Assembly: GCA_013368445.1 (NCBI GenBank)
Contig: JAACJO010000002.1
Location: 2,976,001 to 3,040,000, forward strand
DNA length: 64,000 nt
Direction: 5' to 3'
From: Leucocoprinus leucothites
Lineage: Eukaryota > Basidiomycota > Agaricomycetes > Agaricales > Agaricaceae
In this document: one piece after another, positions 58,760-64,000 of the stretch
How the letters are laid out: each line of letters starts with the position of its first letter
How positions within the stretch are numbered: position 1 is the stretch's first letter
Position numbers and translations under genes: made by a program
Notes under the pieces: generated by a model
Databases searched by the model: none
What the model was told of the DNA's origin: nothing
What the model saw: the letters and a program-made list of their open reading frames with translations, nothing else

Positions 58760-59134
58760 TTAGGATCCCCACTGCGTCTCCATATCCATCAAACAAATCA
58801 TGATCGGCTCTTGGCATTCACAAGTCTTCAGAAGCCCATGGTATGAAATCAGAATGAGCTTTCTGGTTCCACAGTGCATTCTTATCATGATCTCTCGTAT
58901 TATAATGCGGTATTCGAAGATACGAAGGGACCCTGGAGCAAATTCCATCCTCGAGAACTGATTTCTCTCTACACCCCCATCGGGTCTCAGTAATACCCTC
59001 ATTTGAGCCTGAAAGAAAGACACCCGCCTGGCTATCGCTTTCATATCCTCAAATAACCGTGTTTTAGACAAATATTGCGTGCTTCTTGAACTCTTTCCCC
59101 CTGACACTGCAGAACGATATTTCAAATAATCCAC
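58760..59134 (-). CDS. Possible exon of an unrecognised gene
   Basis: An open stretch of 124 codons, rich in basic and bulky residues ('KAIARRVSFFQAQMRVLLRP', 'RIFEYRIIIREIMIR', ending 'LMDMETQWGS'). It starts right after a plausible acceptor ('gactctag') and has no ATG at its head, so if real it is a last exon whose upstream partner I cannot find. No domain is recognised. It could be chance. Confidence 0.25.
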   Translation of the reverse strand: MDYLKYRSAVSGGKSSRSTQYLSKTRLFEDMKAIARRVSFFQAQMRVLLRPDGGVERNQFSRMEFAPGSLRIFEYRIIIREIMIRMHCGTRKLILISYHGLLKTCECQEPIMICLMDMETQWGS

Positions 59135-59853
59135 TAGAGTCAGTAAATCTCAAATGTAGCGTGTGCCTATCTTGGAGGAGCTACTCTCTTATATGCTATT
59201 TCCTGCAAACAATCAAAACTCTCCGAATTCTGTGATACCCCACCACTGGCCCTGGACTTCTTGATTTCTCTCCTGGCCTTTCGCCTCCATGCATGTTCCC
59301 TTGTAATAAAATATGCCTTTACTGCTGGTGTGTTTTGACTTTCAGGCTACTCTATGGATGCTATCGTGAAAACAGAGAAACTTATATTCCCATTGTACCC
59401 AGCTTACTCGCTTCCCAACTCGAAATAACTGCCTAATCCCTTGTCCTGTTGTATTTTTATAGATTTCCAGCGTCTTCTGTTAATCCGAAGCAGTTTAATA
59501 AACCATATGAGTAGCTTTGCCCAATCCCATGACACACAAGCAACCAGGGGCATCAAATTTTGTCCTCTTCCGGCCAGATATCTAGGAATTCATTCTCTGC
59601 AGATATGCCAGTATCAACATCATGATTTCTCTAGAGCCATTGAATATGATGTTGAAGCCTACTCCCATGCCTGATTAAAGTGTCTCTCCTGGCCTAGTAT
59701 CGAAGTCCAAAGTGTGAAGCATATGCTCAGGACGACAAGATAGGAAAGTCCGATCATCACAGGAGAAATTTAATTCTCTCACATTATCAGAACATTTGCA
59801 TATAAACGGTGGACCTGGGGCACTTAAGAAATCATACATTTTGCTGGCCCCTT
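59135..59853. other. Spacer upstream of the F-box-like gene
   Basis: About 720 bp without a recognised gene. One frame (59441-59674 plus) of 77 codons has no domain. The promoter of the plus-strand gene starting at 59854 should lie near the right end. Confidence 0.35.
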
Positions 59854-61578
59854 ATGTGGTTAGATCATCCTGGCTCATCTCTGCCGGAGAATATTTCCAA
59901 CACTAACTCACTCCCGCCCGAAATATGGCACCACATCGCAACTTTTATTCCGTGGTTCGAGTTCAAGCAATCCCGGCTATTCGCTCTCAACACCGTTTTT
60001 CTCTCATATTATCTTCGAACAAAGTACGAGACTCTACGATTTCAGTTAGGACCCGCATTCGCGTATCGTAATGACTCAACCCTCTTCAAACAATTGAATC
60101 TCATGAGGTGACGTGATCATCTCCCCCTGCACCTGCATAATCACTGATAGAAGTCAAATGTGGAAGTGGCCCAATGATGGCAGGGATAGCAAAGCGTTTA
60201 GAAGTTCTCTCCACAGAGTATTGTTCTGAGGCAAAGTCTGTCGAAACAGGGTTCCTCGCCTGGGCAGCGAGATTCCTTCCATTTGGCCTTTTTGGCTTAT
60301 CGCGATTTAGACAACGTTCCTCCCCATCCGTAAAGGATATTGTTGCAGCTTTCTCGCAACTCGACCATCTACGTTCAATTCGCTGCAACTTCCTGAATGC
60401 TACTTCCGACAAGTCAATCGTTCCCGTCGACCATATCCTATTCCCTGCTGTGGCAGCGGCCTGGAGTGCCTCGTGCCTTACAATAACTCAATTATCATTC
60501 AGCCTTGAAGCAGCGCTGCTACCAGAGCTTTGGGTAGATGACATGACATTTCCAAGGCTTACAACCTTTGAGCTTGTCGTGCGGTGCCACAATGACATGA
60601 TAGATGACCATTTCGGGCAGACTTTGAGATGGTCTAGCTCCCCCCTTGTCTCATTCATAGGAAGGCACAGGAAAACACTGGAATCCTTGTCGTTGTCACT
60701 TCCCCCATGCCAGTTCTATTCTGATCTTCTTGGCTCCATGTATTGCCTCTCTACTCTGAGGAGTCTATCATTGACGGTAGAACGTAACGCCTACGAGGAT
60801 GGATATATCAGGGGGCTACTATCGTATCTTGTAGTAAAGCAGACGTTGCATCCCGAGTGTCAGCCATTCCGGGTCGAGTCATCGACTTCAAAGGAGTACG
60901 GGTGGAGTTCGTTTCGTTCATTATTCCCTTCTGTTCATGACCTGTTTCTCGATATCACGGAAGATACAACGATGGAAAATTGTGTGGACGAGATTAACTT
61001 GGCAGTGAGTGTGACTTGTTTTCGATCTTTGAATTCACTGTTATTGCTTCACATGTTTCCCAGGCAATTGAACCTCGTCCATACGAGATACGGCCTCGCT
61101 TGCCTCCATTGCTTGAGACCAAATCCCTATTAGGCTGCCATCTCCGCACATTAGGCCTGGCGGTACACACGCTCACTCCAGAGATCTTCGGTATCCTAGC
61201 AGCAAATCTTCCGTACCTGGAAAATCTTCACCTCCGGCACATTCATGTCGGGATTCGACGATCCATCGAAACAGAAGTCCATCATGATTTTCTCAAAGTG
61301 GGTTGGGAACTGGTCTACATTGAATGTCTACTCATGTTTTGTGACAATTATAGGCATGTAACCAACTTTCGGCTACACCCCACCAGAATTGGAATCTCGA
61401 AGAGATCTGGCTCTATAACCATGTTTCCAATCTGAATTGCAATGGAAAGGCATTTAGAAGAGCTGTTGTCGCTGCGCTGCCCAAAGTAAAGTATTTCAAT
61501 GGGTTCCCCAGAAGCAAGTTTGTAGAGGCAGGAAGCTGTCGAGGACACTGGGTAGCTTGGCCAAACGTACATAGGTAA
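59854..61578 (+). CDS. F-box/LRR-like protein, second family, intact
   Basis: Four exons: 59854-60107, 60167-61004, 61064-61297, 61354-61578; 1551 nt, 516 residues, introns 59, 59 and 56 bp. The first in-frame ATG is at 59854 ('MWLDHPGSSL'). The F-box-like head reads 'LPPEIWHHIATFIPWFEF' and 'LFALNTVFLSYYLRTKYETL'. The body is leucine-rich ('PRLTTFELVVRCHNDM', 'RKTLESLSLSLPPCQF', 'STLRSLSLTVERN', 'LRTLGLAVHTLTPEIF', 'LPYLENLHLRHIHVG'). The end is 'NWNLEEIWLYNHVS' plus 'AVVAALPKVKYFNGFPRSKF'. Without the third intron the frame would stop at 61435; the spliced end is preferred because its last exon matches the C-terminus of the decayed paralog at 51.1 kb. The first intron's acceptor (tggaag) is the least certain junction. 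Likely an SCF receptor, substrate unknown. Confidence 0.78.
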
Positions 61579-61818
61579 CATTGAATGAGAGTTTGCAGAT
61601 AGGTGTCCATATTGGAGGGGAAGCACTCGAGTGCGGAATGTAGTTTTTCGGCGATCTCTTAGTCGATTTGAGGGATCTCCTCCCTGTTCAATAGTATATC
61701 CAATGCAATTTCGTCTTGAGCATCTCAGTCATAGCATACGACGACATTGAATTGCTATATGTCACCTATAAGACGGAAGGTTGGGATAGGAAAACTCAAC
61801 AAAGGAAAACGATATACT
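61579..61818. other. Short convergent spacer
   Basis: 240 bp between the ends of two converging genes. Nothing coding is recognised. Confidence 0.4.
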
Positions 61819-62503
61819 TCATCGAAGGCCAAGTTTCACTTTCGTGAGCTTCTCCTCTATGTCACCAATTTCCTCCATGAGTAAATACAATCTCTTCTCC
61901 AGCTGTCTGTAGTCATCCGTGCTACCAGGTCGGGTTTCCTCCTCCTGCAACCCTCCTCTGCTTCCCAGACGGACTCGCTCCATGGATGTGCCGGAAGTAA
62001 CGGGTCGGCATGTATCTATTTCGGCGCCAGATGTGCGCCAGCCGGACACGACCACGCGCTCATTTGCACCTTGCCCGTCGACTCTGGTATTCATTAGAGC
62101 AGGCCGATCATTGCCGGCGGGTTTAGGTGGGAATGAACTTGTACTCTCCTTTCTATCTCACAAAGTGTTCCTCTCTGTAAGCACTTTATTTCTTCCCGAC
62201 ATCGGCCTCTCTCCAGGTACCTTCCTCTCTCCAGACACTCTCCTCTCTTCGACGTCTTCACTCAGCACATGAGAAGGCAACACTGACGGAAAGCTCGAGG
62301 ACCTAGCAGCCAGCGGAGGTGGAACTGCTAACAAACTCGATCCACTCCCACTCGGTCTCCTAGCCAACAGCGCCGAAGCGTTCGCATTACTCCTCATCGA
62401 CGAAGATGTGTTCCCAAACATCATTGTCATTGTCGCGGTAGGCGTCGCACTTCCACTTCTGCGTGATAGTGATAATGAAGCTGATAATGCCGAGTTTGGG
62501 CGA
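61819..62503 (-). pseudogene. Ser/Arg/Pro-rich protein gene, 5' end cut off by duplicated aquaporin segment
   Basis: One minus-strand frame runs from the junction at about 62503 to 61819. It begins in mid-protein ('RPNSALSASLSLSRRSGSAT'), continues 'NANASALLARRPSGSGSSLL' and 'GERPMSGRNKVLTERNTL', meets TGA near 62158, then continues in the same frame 'SSFPPKPAGNDRPALMN' to a C-terminal coiled-coil-like 'YRQLEKRLYLLMEEIGDIEE' and 'KLTKVKLGLR'. The low-complexity head and helical tail suggest a disordered regulatory or cytoskeletal protein; family unknown. The frame stays open up to where the aquaporin copy starts, so the 5' part was probably lost in that event. The in-frame TGA may be a later lesion or lie in a missed intron. 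An alternative is a shorter gene starting at 62430 or 62094. Confidence 0.5.
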
Positions 62504-62906
62504 GGGCTTTCGGTTCTATACTTAACACTTCACGCGATATGGGAGGCAGGTTATGGGCTCTCACTATCTGGGGTAGAGGAGGTAAGTACATTATACTACT
62601 GTTGCTCCAGAACCTCCTTCTCATGATTCACGCCGTAGCAAGTGGCGGGCGGTACGCTGCAATCTCATCCTTGACCAACATTGCAGGAATGGCAATCGCA
62701 GCATTACTCTACGAGCTGTTCATGGCTGACTCACGAAGAGTCGTCAACCTCGAGTCAATGGAGCACATTCGGCTACTATCAAACAAACTTGACCGGACCG
62801 GGACCAATGCTATGCTTTTTGACTCATCATTCAAGAGAACACTATGATCATGTTCATTGCGTTCGCAGGATTTTCAGCGGAATCTGGTTTCAAGGCACGT
62901 TTTTAG
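62504..62906 (+). pseudogene. Truncated, rearranged copy of the aquaporin 3' end
   Basis: 62504-62799 repeats exons 7-8 of the aquaporin gene ('LNTSRDMGGRL', intron, 'NIAGMAIAALLYELFM', 'SNKLDRT'). At 62800-62802 the sequence jumps to the block found at 58374-58496, skipping 933 bp that include the last 46 codons of the source gene. There is no promoter, start or first six exons, so it cannot make a channel. The near-identity of coding and intron sequence points to a recent DNA-level duplication rather than retrotransposition. Confidence 0.9.
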
Positions 62907-63880
62907 GGTGACTGGCAATGCCTTGATCAATGATCACATAGCATGTAAGTGCCAATACTTTCTTTCCTCCTAGGCATGCGGTCATTCGACCAGGGACTGC
63001 AACTTTGATACCAGAAAAAGGTATATTGGCAGAACCACGATCTCCAGATAAATGGAAAGTGAGACTTCCAGACCAGCAAGTTTCGGAAACGCTAACGCTA
63101 CAAAGTACGGCTCGTTTGTGTCTTTAACAAAACCCGTGTTATAAGATAAAAGCGCTGGACGGCGGCCACTCTGGCCAAGCGTTAACAAAGGTCTGAGGAG
63201 TGCTGTGGGAGGGAGAAGCGGCGTATGGAGGATAGCAGTGGCTTGGAGCTTCTTAGAAGCTTCATAAGGAACATTACACTCTGATGACAATCATCGTGTA
63301 AGACGTTGAGCCCTTCTACAGTGTCAAGATCCAATAACCGACATTTCGTAACCTGCAGCCCATCCACTTGACCAAAGTTTCTGCGCTCACAGTATGGGAT
63401 GGGTGAGGAAATCTGCTGGGTTGGATCTAAGAAGACCGAAGAGAGGATCGTCGAGTTTGTTGAAGTACCGCTGAGCCATCGAGACCAATTCTCCACACCG
63501 GCCGCCCTTGATCAAGATTGATGAAAGGTTGATAGTCACCATTAGGAGTAATAATGACCAAGGTTCGGACGGCGGAAATGCTGGCGGATGTGCATCCCTG
63601 GTATAAGAAGAGATGTATGTAGAATCGAGTTGGCTGCGAGAACTGTCAGCTCGAAAAATAAAAGACAATAAGCAGTATTTCGGCGCCGAGAACATCCGGA
63701 CGAATCAGCTCAGCGCGTCCACCCAAGTATAAAAGCGTAATGGTAATGAAGCAATAGAAGGTAGTTTTAATCACTGAGCACAATATGCGCACCAACAGTC
63801 AGTTATTGAGCGGAAGAGGAAGGTGAAGATTCCGATCTTTAAGCGGCTTGGGAAGGTTCAGTAGTTCGTTGGATCGCTTG
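62907..63880 (-). pseudogene. 974-bp segment with fragment of the second F-box family
   Basis: This segment interrupts the repeat shared by 58374-58620 and 62802-64000. On the minus strand it reads 'LLSYNTGFVKDTNEP', close to 'LTYNTSFISDTNTH' of the decayed gene at 51.1-52.8 kb, so it derives from that family. Other open pieces (63182-63496, 63387-63695 minus) cannot be joined. No target duplication is visible at its ends (ttttag / cgcttg). It may be an insertion here or sequence lost from the other copy. Confidence 0.5.
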
Positions 63881-64000
63881 AGTTTACATTTGTTTGAGCA
63901 ACCGTTGCTTGTTTCAAACCTGAAGAAATACACAACTGAACCAAATAACTGAATCATAGGTCGGTATCAACGGTTGTTGCAAGCGATTCATGGCACGCTC
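63881..64000 (+). repeat. Second duplicated block, continued past the interruption
   Basis: It matches 58497-58620 ('agtttacatttgtttgag', 'gcaagcgattcatggcac') and runs off the window edge, so the duplication extends further right. Confidence 0.9.

Noticed and set aside
61016..61435. F-box-like gene ending at 61435 without the third intron
   Set aside because: Splicing 61298-61353 extends the frame by a C-terminus ('KVKYFNGF') that the decayed paralog at 51.1 kb also has, so the spliced end is better supported.
1..64000. tRNA, rRNA or CRISPR
   Set aside because: I looked for B-box-like words (GGTTCRANTCC) and their complements and for regularly spaced repeats; nothing convincing was found. 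A covariance-model scan would be decisive.

Overview
The window is eukaryotic and almost certainly comes from an agaricomycete mushroom genome. Genes are split by many introns of roughly 37-123 bp with GT-AG ends. There is an expanded set of F-box/LRR-like genes with the N-terminal coiled coil plus 'LPPE' F-box layout common in Agaricales. There is also a relic of the multicopy RecQ-like helicase family of agaricomycetes, a small secreted R-type lectin pair, a basidiomycete-type GATA factor and an MIP channel. I see no rRNA, tRNA, CRISPR or prokaryotic operon structure. Most exon models below were built by hand. For the SNG1-like, thiolase, lectin, GATA, RQT4-like, MIP and coiled-coil genes the exon lengths sum to an exact multiple of three with no internal stop.

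Layout. 0.4-2.4 kb: SNG1/DUF3533-type membrane protein (minus, 11 exons). 3.7-4.8 kb: broken F-box-like gene. 5.5-6.9 kb: F-box gene, with a 477-bp MITE-like element (37-bp perfect terminal inverted repeats, TA duplication) just upstream. 7.8-13.8 kb and 16.5-22.0 kb: two copies of a ~6-kb segmental duplication, each with an F-box gene followed by a lectin gene on the minus strand. The 2.7 kb between them holds a decayed RecQ-like helicase and an AT-hook/acidic ORF. Copy 2 has a one-base frameshift in its F-box gene, and a 346-bp core is inverted between copies. 24.6-25.8 kb: 3-ketoacyl-CoA thiolase. 25.9-35.5 kb: gene desert. 35.5-37.0 kb: another F-box gene. 39.1-40.6 kb: GATA factor (minus), divergent from an RQT4/TRIP4-like zinc-finger gene (41.3-42.3 kb, plus). 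45.7-49.7 kb: an 8-exon gene for a 1143-residue coiled-coil protein. 51.1-52.8 kb: decayed member of a second F-box/LRR-like family. 56.1-57.6 kb: aquaporin-family channel with altered NPA motifs. 59.9-61.6 kb: intact member of the second F-box family. 61.8-64.0 kb: a patchwork in which the last exons of the aquaporin gene (about 98% identical by eye) abut a truncated Ser-rich gene and a fragment of the second F-box family.

Conserved housekeeping-type genes (thiolase, GATA, RQT4-like, coiled coil) lie mainly in the 24-50 kb part. The flanks are accessory in character: F-box and lectin paralogs, duplications, relics and inversions. There is no sign that neighbouring genes form one pathway. The strongest candidates for new biology are the co-duplicated F-box + secreted lectin module and the rearranged aquaporin block.
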